Shown here piece after piece: positions 56,452 through 64,000 of a stretch of 64,000 nucleotides of DNA. Numbering within the stretch: the stretch's first letter is position 1; each line of letters opens with the position of its first letter. The notes beneath the pieces were generated by a model. It was given only the letters and a program-made list of their open reading frames with translations. It did no database searches and had not been told where the DNA came from. This DNA comes from Vibrio gazogenes (GTDB taxonomy: Bacteria; Pseudomonadota; Gammaproteobacteria; Enterobacterales; Vibrionaceae). Where the stretch lies: contig NZ_CP018835.1 in NCBI RefSeq assembly GCF_002196515.1, positions 2,542,001-2,606,000 of the forward strand, read 5' to 3'. The position numbers were made by a program, and so were the translations under genes.

Positions 56452-57354
56452 TTGGCGAAGTGGTTTCTTACGATATTGACAGGACTCGGCTTACTTTTGA
56501 GTGCTGGGTGCTCATCGTTTGTGCATCAGCAAGAGTCAGAGTGGCTTTATGCCCCGATGGCCCGGCCATTACAACCGACAATTCAACAAGAAGTAAAGAT
56601 CTTGCGGCTGAGCCAACTGCTACAGCAAAAAGAGCTCACCGATGAAATTCGGGCCAAAGTTTTTCATGAGCGTGGTAATAGTTACGATATGCTGGGTTTA
56701 AAGAACCTGGCGCGTCTGGACTTCGAACAATCTTTGCGCTTTTATCCCTCTCAGCCAGAAGTGTTTAACATGCTTGGCGTCTATTACACAGAAATTAACG
56801 ATTTCGATGCTGCTTATGAGTCATTTGATTCCGCATTAGAGCTGGCACCGGAGAGTGTGTATGCTGGCAGAAATCTTGCGATTGCGTTGTATTACGGTGG
56901 TCGCTCCCGTTTGGCACGGGATGAAATCGAACAGGTCATTGCAAAAAATTCAGCGGATCCTTTTAGTGTCTTATGGCGATACATGATCGTGAATGAGATG
57001 GATGCTGAAACGGCTCGAAAAGAATTGATGCAAAGTTATCATGCCCGTCAGCCTGAGCAAGATAATGCTTGGGGATGGTCTTTGGTTGCCATGATGTTAG
57101 GGGAAACCGATGATTCAGCGGTTTTCAAACAGCTCCTGCAAGAGACCAGTGATAATACGGTGCTCGCCCGCCGCTTGACGGAAGCTTATTTTTATCTCGG
57201 AAAGCGTTATGAGATGCAAGCACAGTATGCTGAGGCGGTCGCCTTATATAAACTCGCAATTTCAATGAATGTTTACGAATATATTGAACATCGCTACGCC
57301 TTTTTAGAACTGGAACGGATATACCATACGATTAAGGACGATCATTCATCGTAA
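56452..57354 (+). CDS. nlpI: Lipoprotein NlpI
   Basis: NlpI is an outer-membrane-associated lipoprotein adaptor that targets peptidoglycan hydrolases (such as MepS) to the Prc protease in E. coli. The start is TTG 56452 with GAGGAG seven bases upstream. The signal ends in the lipobox 'LLSAGC' (Cys20). TPR repeats fill residues 60-280, with 'NMLGVYYTEINDFDAAYESFDSALELAP' shared over two helices. It has 300 residues against 294 in E. coli. A frame from 56365 would run through the pnp terminator and is rejected. pnp-nlpI order is conserved. Confidence 0.95.
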   Translation: MAKWFLTILTGLGLLLSAGCSSFVHQQESEWLYAPMARPLQPTIQQEVKILRLSQLLQQKELTDEIRAKVFHERGNSYDMLGLKNLARLDFEQSLRFYPSQPEVFNMLGVYYTEINDFDAAYESFDSALELAPESVYAGRNLAIALYYGGRSRLARDEIEQVIAKNSADPFSVLWRYMIVNEMDAETARKELMQSYHARQPEQDNAWGWSLVAMMLGETDDSAVFKQLLQETSDNTVLARRLTEAYFYLGKRYEMQAQYAEAVALYKLAISMNVYEYIEHRYAFLELERIYHTIKDDHSS

Positions 57355-57425
57355 CATTGATATTTTCTTGATTGAAATCACGGCCTCAGGATCTGAATTT
57401 ATCGTCCGAGGTTGGGTTTGTGGTG

Positions 57426-57462
57426 AACAGCCTGCATTGATTCTTGCAGGCTGTTTGTATTT
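57426..57462 (+). terminator. Rho-independent terminator of nlpI
   Basis: AACAGCCTGCA (57426-57436) pairs with TGCAGGCTGTT (57445-57455), followed by TGTATTT. Confidence 0.85.
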
Positions 57463-57480
57463 CAGGTTTGGGTTGAATTT

Positions 57481-58806
57481 ATGCAGCAGTCTATCTATTC
57501 ACAGTATTTTCGCTATACCGTTCCAACCGTTGCAGCGATGTTAGTCAATGGCTTATATCAGCTCATTGATGGTATTTTCATTGGTCAGTATCTTGGGGTT
57601 GATGGATTAGCCGGCATTAATATCTCTTGGTCCATGATTGCCGTACTGGTTGGTATCGGTTTAATGGTAGGGGTCGGGACGGGTGCGATTACCTCCATTT
57701 ACAAAGGACAGAAGAATTTATCCGCTGCCCGACAGACGATCAGTACAGGGTTGATCTTGTTGATCCTGTTATCGCTGTTGTTGTCTCTGGGGCTGCGCTT
57801 CTTTATGGCGGATATTCTGAATTGGCAAACACAGGATCCCGATGTCTTTCATCTGGCGATGCAGTACATGCAAGTGGTGGTGTTTACCTCTTGTTTTACT
57901 CTTTCTGCGACGGCATTACCATTTTTAATGAGAAACGATGACAGTCCGGCATTTGCGACGTATTTGATGATCATCGGTGGATGTTTGAATATTGTTTTTG
58001 ATTATCTGTTCATTGTGGTCTGGGATATGGCGTTGCAGGGGGCAGCGATTGCGACCGCAATCTCACAGGCTGTGGTCACCATTGTCGGACTCAGTTACTT
58101 CTTTTCTCCTGCGGCATCTTTACGTTTAAGGCGTGCTGATCTGCTGTTTTTCCGGTGGCAGGATATTCGTCAGATTGTTTTGGTCGGTCTTTCAAGTTTT
58201 TTCATGTATCTCTATTGGAGCGTGATGGTGGCCTTGCATAACAGTCAATTTGCGGCCTACGGCGGTACGACAGCTTTGGGGGCATACACCATTCTTGGTT
58301 ATGTCGTGACGTTCTATTATTTGACGGTGGAAGGATTTGCGAATGGGATGCAACCGTTAGTAAGTTTTAACTACGGTGCGAATCAGTTAGCAAATATTAA
58401 AAAACTGTTGTTAATGGCGATGAGCTTATCTGTCGTATTCGGATTGATCGTTACGGCGATTATGAATCTTTATCCGCATGAAATTATCGCTATTTTTAAT
58501 CGTGATAACTCTGAATTGAGCGATTTGGCCACCACAGGGATACGATTACACTTTATTGCATTATGTTTAGATGGTTTCATTGTTGTGGCATCTTCATTTT
58601 ATCAATCAATTCACCGGGGCAAAAAAGCGGTGAGTATTTCATTGGGTAATATGCTTGTTCAACCACCATTCTTATTGTTGCTGCCGCTGGGATGGGGGCT
58701 GACCGGCGTATGGCTTGCATTTCCGATTTCGAACATTGTCTTGTCGTTAGTGGTTTCAGTGATCTTGTATAAAGATATCAGGCGGTTATTTCATTCAGCC
58801 GCCTGA
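57481..58806 (+). CDS. MATE-family multidrug/sodium efflux protein
   Basis: This is a 441-residue inner-membrane antiporter of the MATE family with twelve predicted helices in two bundles. 'YTVPTVAAMLVNGLYQLIDGIFIGQYLG' lies near the start, and the second half begins near 'QIVLVGLSSFFMYLYWSVMV'. The conserved 'GFANGMQPLVSFNYGANQ' is a late MATE signature. It probably exports cationic drugs or dyes in exchange for sodium or protons. Its nearest group is MepA/VmrA-like rather than NorM; specificity is not known. It lies between nlpI and the convergent ubiV. Confidence 0.88.
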   Translation: MQQSIYSQYFRYTVPTVAAMLVNGLYQLIDGIFIGQYLGVDGLAGINISWSMIAVLVGIGLMVGVGTGAITSIYKGQKNLSAARQTISTGLILLILLSLLLSLGLRFFMADILNWQTQDPDVFHLAMQYMQVVVFTSCFTLSATALPFLMRNDDSPAFATYLMIIGGCLNIVFDYLFIVVWDMALQGAAIATAISQAVVTIVGLSYFFSPAASLRLRRADLLFFRWQDIRQIVLVGLSSFFMYLYWSVMVALHNSQFAAYGGTTALGAYTILGYVVTFYYLTVEGFANGMQPLVSFNYGANQLANIKKLLLMAMSLSVVFGLIVTAIMNLYPHEIIAIFNRDNSELSDLATTGIRLHFIALCLDGFIVVASSFYQSIHRGKKAVSISLGNMLVQPPFLLLLPLGWGLTGVWLAFPISNIVLSLVVSVILYKDIRRLFHSAA

Positions 58807-58847
58807 TAGGATGGCGCGAAGGGGCAGTGATGGTGAAGCGATATCCT

Positions 58848-59735
58848 TCACTGAGAATGTGAGGTCACGCTCTCTAGCCCCGCGATGCGGTGCCAGTAAC
58901 CGTTACATTGGTGGTTGTCTAACGGATAGGACTGCGCCGCTGTCTCATTATCGCGGAATGCTTGAATGGTTGTCAGGGTTTCCACGCCAGTGGGGCTGAG
59001 ACGAACGACATCAACGCTATCTGTCATTCCGGGGAGTTCGTTAATCAAATTATAGCAGTAGCCTGACTGCGTCTGAATCCCGTTCAGGTTGAAGACTTCT
59101 TGTCCTTCCTGACTTTGGACTCGGATCCCATTGGGATAATGGATACAACATGTCTTACATTCATCTTTCGGGCGGTTTTCAGCCCGGGCTGTAAAACAGC
59201 GAGCGGAGTAGGCGAGTGGCAGATAACCATAGCCGAATATTTCAACTTCAAATGCATCACGAATCCCTAACGTTTCACATTGTTGCAGCACCTGTTGCAG
59301 CCACGAGTGGGAGAGTTCTACCGGCATACACCAACGAATCATGCCTTGGCGCAGAAAATATTTCAGGGTATGAGCGTTGTAACAGTTGATCGCTGGCCCA
59401 ACAACAAATGGTACTCGCTGTTCATTAGCAAGATGAACGGCTGAAACATCGTTGGCTTCAATCAGAAAATCACCATTATCAATGTATTTTTTCATCACGG
59501 TGAGCTCACTACGTGACTCAAGCAGTGCCATCGTTGACAGGACGACCTGTTTACCGCTCCGGGCGATTTCCTGTGCGATTGCCAGCCAGTCGTGTGCTTT
59601 TAACTCCCGACGCTTGGAACAAACGGTCTCTCCCAGATAAATGATATCAGCGTTGGCGCTCTGTGCTTGCTGATAGAATTGTTCCACCTCTGTTTTGGGC
59701 CAGAAATAGAGTAATGGACCTAATGCATATTTCAT
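58848..59735 (-). CDS. ubiV: O2-independent ubiquinone hydroxylation protein UbiV (U32 family)
   Basis: With UbiU and UbiT this protein allows ubiquinone synthesis without oxygen. The 295-residue product is a U32-family protein with a [4Fe-4S] site. Cysteines are in '[12 protein letters not shown]' and '[22 protein letters not shown]', as in E. coli UbiV. The start is ATG 59735, with GGGAG seven bases upstream; a longer frame overlapping ubiU is rejected. It follows ubiU by 13 bases. Older names are YhbV or 'U32 peptidase', but no protease activity is expected. Confidence 0.93.
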   Translation of the reverse strand: MKYALGPLLYFWPKTEVEQFYQQAQSANADIIYLGETVCSKRRELKAHDWLAIAQEIARSGKQVVLSTMALLESRSELTVMKKYIDNGDFLIEANDVSAVHLANEQRVPFVVGPAINCYNAHTLKYFLRQGMIRWCMPVELSHSWLQQVLQQCETLGIRDAFEVEIFGYGYLPLAYSARCFTARAENRPKDECKTCCIHYPNGIRVQSQEGQEVFNLNGIQTQSGYCYNLINELPGMTDSVDVVRLSPTGVETLTTIQAFRDNETAAQSYPLDNHQCNGYWHRIAGLESVTSHSQ

Positions 59736-59748
59736 CTGTGATCTCCCT

Positions 59749-60762
59749 TTATTGCCATTTTCTGTGGTAGGCACCGAGTGTTGTCTGAGTGCCTTCGGAA
59801 ACGTTGGCAAGAGTCCGGTTCCATGTTTCATCGACCCGATAGCTTTGCGGAGCCGACAAGTAATGGTCAATCGCTGCCCGCCATGTTTTGGTGACTTGCT
59901 CAACATAGGCAGGGCTACGCTGGCGGCCTTCAATTTTGACTGAGGCGACATTCGCAGCAAAGAGCTCCGGTAAGAGCGACAGTGTATTGAGGCTTGTCGG
60001 TTCTTCCAAGGCGTGATAACACTGCTGTTGGCCGTTCAGCTCGGTGACAAAGCGGCCCTTACATAAGGTTGGATAGCCAGCATTCTCCCCGGGTTTGTAT
60101 TGATCAATCAGAATGTTATTCAGCCGCGTTTCCATCCCATGCGGTGTTTCTTGCCAGCGGACAAATTTTGCGGGTGAACACGCTCCGACAGTATTGGGCG
60201 ATTCTCCCGTCATATATGAAGAGAGATAGCAGCGACCTTCCGACATAATACAGAGGCTCCCAAAAGCAAATACTTCCAAGTCAATCCCATCATCAATAGA
60301 TTGAGAGAGTTGTTTGACTTGGTGAATCGATAGCACCCGGGGGAGAACAACTCGTTTAATGTGAAAGTTCTGGTGATAAAACGCAATGGCTGCGCTATTG
60401 GTGGCTGAAGCCTGAACGGAAAGGTGAATTTCCTGATGCGGATAGCGATTAGAGATGTACTCCAACAGTGCAATATCGGCAACGATCAACGCATCAACGC
60501 CTAAATCAACCGCTTTATCTGCGGCCGCTGTCCAGTGATTAAACCGATCAGGATGGGCAAATGTGTTGAGAGCAACATGAATTTTTTTGTGGTGTTCATG
60601 AACGAACCGAACAGCACTTTCCAATTTTTTTCCTGAGAAATTTAAGCCGGCAAAATGGCGGGCATTGGTGTCGTCTTTAAAACCGATATACACCGCATCG
60701 GCACCATTGGTGATTGCCGTCTTTAGGGCGGGGAGGTTTCCCGCAGGACAAAGCAGTTCCAT
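59749..60762 (-). CDS. ubiU: O2-independent ubiquinone hydroxylation protein UbiU (U32 family)
   Basis: UbiU forms a heterodimer with UbiV and carries a [4Fe-4S] cluster. It has 337 residues against 331 in E. coli. '[17 protein letters not shown]' is the U32 start, and the cluster cysteines appear in '[17 protein letters not shown]', '[11 protein letters not shown]' and '[10 protein letters not shown]'. It is in an operon with ubiV. The GGDEF-EAL gene lies 103 bases upstream on the same strand, so the usual divergent promoter shared with ubiT is interrupted. The Shine-Dalgarno before the ATG is weak. Confidence 0.94.
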   Translation of the reverse strand: MELLCPAGNLPALKTAITNGADAVYIGFKDDTNARHFAGLNFSGKKLESAVRFVHEHHKKIHVALNTFAHPDRFNHWTAAADKAVDLGVDALIVADIALLEYISNRYPHQEIHLSVQASATNSAAIAFYHQNFHIKRVVLPRVLSIHQVKQLSQSIDDGIDLEVFAFGSLCIMSEGRCYLSSYMTGESPNTVGACSPAKFVRWQETPHGMETRLNNILIDQYKPGENAGYPTLCKGRFVTELNGQQQCYHALEEPTSLNTLSLLPELFAANVASVKIEGRQRSPAYVEQVTKTWRAAIDHYLSAPQSYRVDETWNRTLANVSEGTQTTLGAYHRKWQ

Positions 60763-60865
60763 AGTAACTTAATTTCATTGGTAGCTCTTGAAGTGGCTGT
60801 ATTGTATGGAAAAGTAAGATAGAGTGAATTGATGTGAGGCAGGTTTGCTCTTGATTTATCGCTAT

Positions 60866-62917
60866 TTATGAAGACGAGGATGAGGAAGCGTGACGACGGT
60901 TTTGAGCGAATAATGCTTCGACTTCCTGCTTGGGTTGCGGACGATGAAAATGAAATCCCTGGATAGAATGGCAGTGCAGGTTGGCGAGTAAAATAGCCTG
61001 TTGCTGGGTTTCTACCCCTTCTGCTACGACTTTTAACCGTAAAGATTGGCCGAGGTTGATAATGTTTTCGATAACGGTCAATTGCTTGGGTAATTGATCG
61101 ATTTCGGTAATAAATGCACGGTCAATTTTGAGCTCGTCAATCGGAAAGCGGGCGAGATAAGAGAGAGATGAGTAACCCGTACCGAAATCATCAATCGATA
61201 AAGTGAAACCGAGTTTTTTGATGGCATTTAGCATTTGCACGGTGTGTTCACTGTTACTCATGACTGCACTTTCGGTCAGCTCGAAGGTAATACAGCTCGG
61301 ATCCAGCTGCGTCGAGCGCAGGAGTTTTTCCATGAAATCGATCAGTTTCGGGTTGCCGAACTGCTCCGGAGAGAGGTTTATCGCGACAGGGCCGGGAAGG
61401 ATCCCTTGTTGTTTCCAACGCTTGACTGTCGTAAAGACATCCCGCATGACTGCCCGGCCCAAATGTTCGATTAATCCAGCTTTTTCTGCGACGGGAATAA
61501 ACGAGCCGGGGCTGATATACCCTTCAACCGGATGTTTCCATCGCACTAACGCTTCTGCACCGTTGATACTAAAATCTCTCGCACTGACTTTCGGTTGATA
61601 CCAAACTTCAAGACCACTGTTTTGCAGCGCTTTTTGCAGCTCAATCTCCAGCCACAACCGGGTTCTTGCTTCTTTATTCATCCGCGAACTGAAGCGAATC
61701 ATCCGGTTACGTCCTCTCGCTTTGGCTTCATACATCGCCGTGTCGGCATTTTGCAGTAAGATTCGTGCGTCGCTGCCATCACCGGGGTAAGCCACACTGC
61801 CAATAGAGCAAGCAAGTCTTTTACTAAAATAGTTCAAATCGAAAGGCTGATTGACCAACGCAATAATCCGTTCGGACAGCATTTCTGCGGAGCGGGGTTT
61901 CTCCGGCTCAGGCAAGAGTAAACCAAACTCGTCAGCCCCCAAATGACCTAAAATTGCATTTTGAGGAAGTAACCGTTTGAGTCGGGCTGCGACCTCTCGG
62001 ATCACTTTGTCACCGATATGATGTCCCAGAGAGTCATTGATGTTTTTAAAGTTATCAATGTCGAGATAGAGCATCACCAGCGGGATTTTATCCGCAATGA
62101 ACATATCAAGCCGTTTGGTAAAACCAGTTCGGTTATACAAGCCGGTTAATGGGTCAATGTGGGCATCAATCGATGGGTGGTGTAATAACGCAGGCATCTT
62201 TTTTTCTTGGGGTTGGATGAGGACAAAAAATGCCTGGCTCCCCAAAATCTTGGTGGTTTCAATCCGAAGTGTCACTTGGCGTCCTTCACCATAGGCTTGA
62301 GTCGTATGACAAGCAATCGGATGTTGCACCGCCAGAGAAGTATTGAGAACAAAAGGTTTCTGGGTTGATGTCTGAATGAAAATCTCTGAGAGCTGCTCCC
62401 CGTATAGTTCATCTGCAGTATTCAGTCCCAGCGAATGAGCCGCCGACGGATTGCAGGAGATGACGGTATTGTCTTCAACAATAAGCACCGATTCCTTCAA
62501 CATATAAACTAATGTGGCGAATTTTTTTTCTGACTCGTCAATGGCATCGAGTAACATCCGCTTTTCAGAGACATCAACGGCCTGAAAGATGATTCTTGGG
62601 GGATGATTATCGAATTGCAGTCGTGACAGAGATATCAGCAGTGTTGTTGCGAGCTGCATGTTGTTGAGCGTCAGCTCGGTTTCAATGACTTCACCGTCAA
62701 GGGCTCGATGATAATAGGGGTGAATCGCTTGATAGAATGATTCCCCAAAGACAGCCAGATCATTGGAGCCGATAAGTTGCTCGCCAGTGAGACCTGATAT
62801 TTCACAATAGCGTTCATTTACCATCGTGTAATTGTGCTGGGCATCGAGAATGGCAAAAAAGAAAGGGCTGTGTGACGTTAGCTGTGTAAACCAGCGGTGA
62901 AATTCTTGTGAAATCAT
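60866..62917 (-). CDS. PAS-PAS-GGDEF-EAL cyclic-di-GMP protein, degenerate GGDEF
   Basis: This 683-residue cytoplasmic signalling protein has two PAS-like domains (about residues 10-120 and 125-240), a GGDEF domain (about 250-410) and an EAL domain (about 430-670). The cyclase signature reads GADEF (327-331), with Ala in place of the second Gly, so cyclase activity is doubtful. The EAL side looks complete: 'GAEALVRW' (455-457), 'FELTES', 'SIDDFGTGYSSLS' and 'VAEGVET'. It is likely a phosphodiesterase regulated by PAS input and perhaps GTP. The C-terminus ends in six serines. It lies between ubiU and ubiT. Confidence 0.93.
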   Translation of the reverse strand: MISQEFHRWFTQLTSHSPFFFAILDAQHNYTMVNERYCEISGLTGEQLIGSNDLAVFGESFYQAIHPYYHRALDGEVIETELTLNNMQLATTLLISLSRLQFDNHPPRIIFQAVDVSEKRMLLDAIDESEKKFATLVYMLKESVLIVEDNTVISCNPSAAHSLGLNTADELYGEQLSEIFIQTSTQKPFVLNTSLAVQHPIACHTTQAYGEGRQVTLRIETTKILGSQAFFVLIQPQEKKMPALLHHPSIDAHIDPLTGLYNRTGFTKRLDMFIADKIPLVMLYLDIDNFKNINDSLGHHIGDKVIREVAARLKRLLPQNAILGHLGADEFGLLLPEPEKPRSAEMLSERIIALVNQPFDLNYFSKRLACSIGSVAYPGDGSDARILLQNADTAMYEAKARGRNRMIRFSSRMNKEARTRLWLEIELQKALQNSGLEVWYQPKVSARDFSINGAEALVRWKHPVEGYISPGSFIPVAEKAGLIEHLGRAVMRDVFTTVKRWKQQGILPGPVAINLSPEQFGNPKLIDFMEKLLRSTQLDPSCITFELTESAVMSNSEHTVQMLNAIKKLGFTLSIDDFGTGYSSLSYLARFPIDELKIDRAFITEIDQLPKQLTVIENIINLGQSLRLKVVAEGVETQQQAILLANLHCHSIQGFHFHRPQPKQEVEALFAQNRRHASSSSSS

Positions 62918-63110
62918 GCCAACTATTCATTGCCTCGAAACCAGATAGGTACTCAGCATTTATCAATCGATACGGAGTACGTCACTATAACCGTCTTTGT
63001 AACATTAGTGAAGCGCGTGACGGTCTTGGGTTTTTTGATTCACAACAGCAATTCAAGTTCAATCTTTCAGTATGATAATGCTATTCATATCAACTTAATG
63101 GATAACGATA
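62918..63110. other. Divergent promoter region between GGDEF-EAL gene and ubiT
   Basis: These 193 bases separate divergent genes. A weak FNR-like sequence, TTGAT-TCAC-AACAG (63035-63048), matches one perfect half-site and three of five bases of the other. E. coli ubiT and ubiUV are FNR-controlled, so it is worth noting, but the match is poor. Confidence 0.3.
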
Positions 63111-63641
63111 GTGTTCAATAAGATTCAGTTCTACATGGTGCAAAATGCCGCTTCATTTTTGAAAACACCGGCGCGCTTTTTGCCAAGTTTTGTGCAAAAT
63201 AAAATTCTGTTAGAGGCTTTGAATACCATTTTTAAAGAAGCGCTGGGAGACGGGGATTTTGAATTCCTGGAGAGTAAGTGTTTGAAAGTCGAAGTGAAAG
63301 ATTTAGGGCTCTCTTGGCATCTGACCTGTCGTGAAGCGCAGTTGGTGATTGCAGACCCGATGGTTGAACCCGATGCCTGTTTTAGTGGTTCACTGAATGA
63401 CTTTGTATTGATTGCAGGGCGAAAAGAAGATCCGGACACCCTGTTTTTTCAGCGACGCCTCTCGATTGAAGGGGATACAGAGCTGGGACTTGAAGTCAAA
63501 AATATGATGGACAGTGTCGATCTGGAGACATTTCCTGTGCCAATCAAATATTCTTTGAATCAGCTCTCTGATTTTGTGTATAAAGGTATGCAGTCAGAAC
63601 ACTCAAACCATAAAGGAACTGTGAATGCTTATTCGCACTGA
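63111..63641 (+). CDS. ubiT: Anaerobic ubiquinone accessory factor UbiT (SCP2 domain)
   Basis: UbiT is a lipid-binding SCP2-domain protein needed with UbiU and UbiV for oxygen-independent ubiquinone synthesis, probably holding ubiquinone intermediates. It has 176 residues from GTG 63111. 'LLEALNTIFKEALGDGDFEFLE' precedes the typical 'RKEDPDTLFFQRRLSIEGDTELGLEVKN'-like core, nearly identical to E. coli YhbT. The GTG start aligns with the E. coli N-terminus; ATG 63135 is a weaker choice. It overlaps the next gene by 17 bases. Confidence 0.93.
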   Translation: MFNKIQFYMVQNAASFLKTPARFLPSFVQNKILLEALNTIFKEALGDGDFEFLESKCLKVEVKDLGLSWHLTCREAQLVIADPMVEPDACFSGSLNDFVLIAGRKEDPDTLFFQRRLSIEGDTELGLEVKNMMDSVDLETFPVPIKYSLNQLSDFVYKGMQSEHSNHKGTVNAYSH

Positions 63642-64000
63642 AGCTCCCGCAGATATTTTACCCATTGATCAGTTATTACGCATATCGCTGAAGAGCGAGG
63701 AAATCGCTGATCGGGTGATGGATTACCGGGAAAGTAGTCGTATCACATTGTCTCTGGTGGCCTGCGATGATGAAGGACAGATTCTGGGATATATTCTGTT
63801 TACACCGATTGCTCATGATGGCGCGTTTCATCACTGGCAGCACCTGCGGTGGTTGGTTGTTGACCCACAAGCTCAGGATGATATGAGACAGCAGTTGGTT
63901 ACTGAAGGGCTAAATTCACTGTATGAGTTCGGTTATCCGGTGTGTTCGGTGTTTGGTGTCTATGAAGACTATCAGTCACTTGGCTTTCTGCCGGGGAAAG
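63625..64000 (+). CDS. yhbS: GNAT-family protein, YhbS-like, 3' truncated by window
   Basis: This is the start of a GNAT-fold protein; 125 residues are visible, and E. coli YhbS has 167. 'MLIRTEAPADILPIDQLLR', 'LVACDDEGQILGYI' and 'TEGLNSLYEFGYPVCSVFG' align with YhbS. The acetyl-CoA loop, normally Q/R-x-x-G-x-G/A (YRGQGLARQL in YhbS), reads 'PQAQDDMRQQL', with both glycines gone, so acetyltransferase activity is doubtful. ATG 63625 has AAGGA seven bases upstream and lies within the end of ubiT, implying coupling. Confidence 0.85.
   Translation, partial: MLIRTEAPADILPIDQLLRISLKSEEIADRVMDYRESSRITLSLVACDDEGQILGYILFTPIAHDGAFHHWQHLRWLVVDPQAQDDMRQQLVTEGLNSLYEFGYPVCSVFGVYEDYQSLGFLPGK

Noticed and set aside
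59736..59960. Extended ubiV start inside ubiU
   Set aside because: The sequence before 59735 is ubiU in another frame and does not resemble UbiV; a good Shine-Dalgarno precedes 59735.
63035..63048. FNR box before ubiT
   Set aside because: Only one half-site is good. I keep it as a weak note, not as a regulatory claim.

Overview
The window is chromosomal DNA of a gammaproteobacterium, almost certainly a Vibrio or close relative. The evidence is the gene order M23 peptidase-tyrS-dacB-ompU-greA-yhbY-rlmE-ftsH-folP-glmM-secG-tRNA-Leu-tRNA-fMet-rimP-nusA-infB-rbfA-truB-rpsO-pnp-nlpI, an OmpU-type porin, a 395-residue TyrRS, and the sfsA-dksA-gluQ-pcnB-folK-panB-panC block. I see no insertion sequence, prophage, CRISPR array or rRNA. 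Species cannot be fixed by eye.

Bases 1-13222 are an accessory sugar-acid region. The first operon (1-6891) encodes the end of a YiaMNO-type TRAP transporter and the whole lower 3-keto-L-gulonate route: LyxK kinase, SgbH decarboxylase, SgbU 3-epimerase and SgbE 4-epimerase, ending at D-xylulose 5-phosphate, with an IclR regulator embedded. The second operon (7230-12301) encodes a ribose-type ABC importer (ATPase, permease, binding protein), an SMP-30-type lactonase and a YhcH/YiaL-family protein, followed by a second IclR gene. A good CRP site and a TGGAAT/ATTCCA operator-like cluster precede it. Splitting the YiaL-family gene from the TRAP operon and placing it beside a lactonase and a new importer suggests one regulon for related sugar acids or lactones. 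This is the best candidate here for an undescribed system.

Bases 13310-24629 are core genes. On the minus strand lie sfsA, dksA, gluQ, pcnB, folK, panB and panC (stringent response, tRNA-Asp modification, RNA polyadenylation, folate and pantothenate). On the plus strand lie hrpB and mrcB (PBP1b). Then come acnB, yacL, the nitrogen operon glnK-amtB with a sigma-54 promoter and two NtrC-like sites, rsmC, an AI-2E/PerM-family permease, hemL, erpA, an M23 endopeptidase, tyrS, dacB and ompU.

Bases 40260-57354 form a long transcription/translation superregion rich in RNA control elements: a GraL-like terminated leader before greA, a sigma-32-like promoter before rlmE-ftsH, a run of hairpins between tRNA-fMet and rimP, an infB-rbfA hairpin, and an RNase III-type stem before pnp. 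The end (57481-64000) carries a MATE pump, the anaerobic ubiquinone genes ubiV-ubiU and ubiT with a PAS-GGDEF-EAL gene placed between them, and a truncated GNAT gene with a degenerate acetyl-CoA motif.
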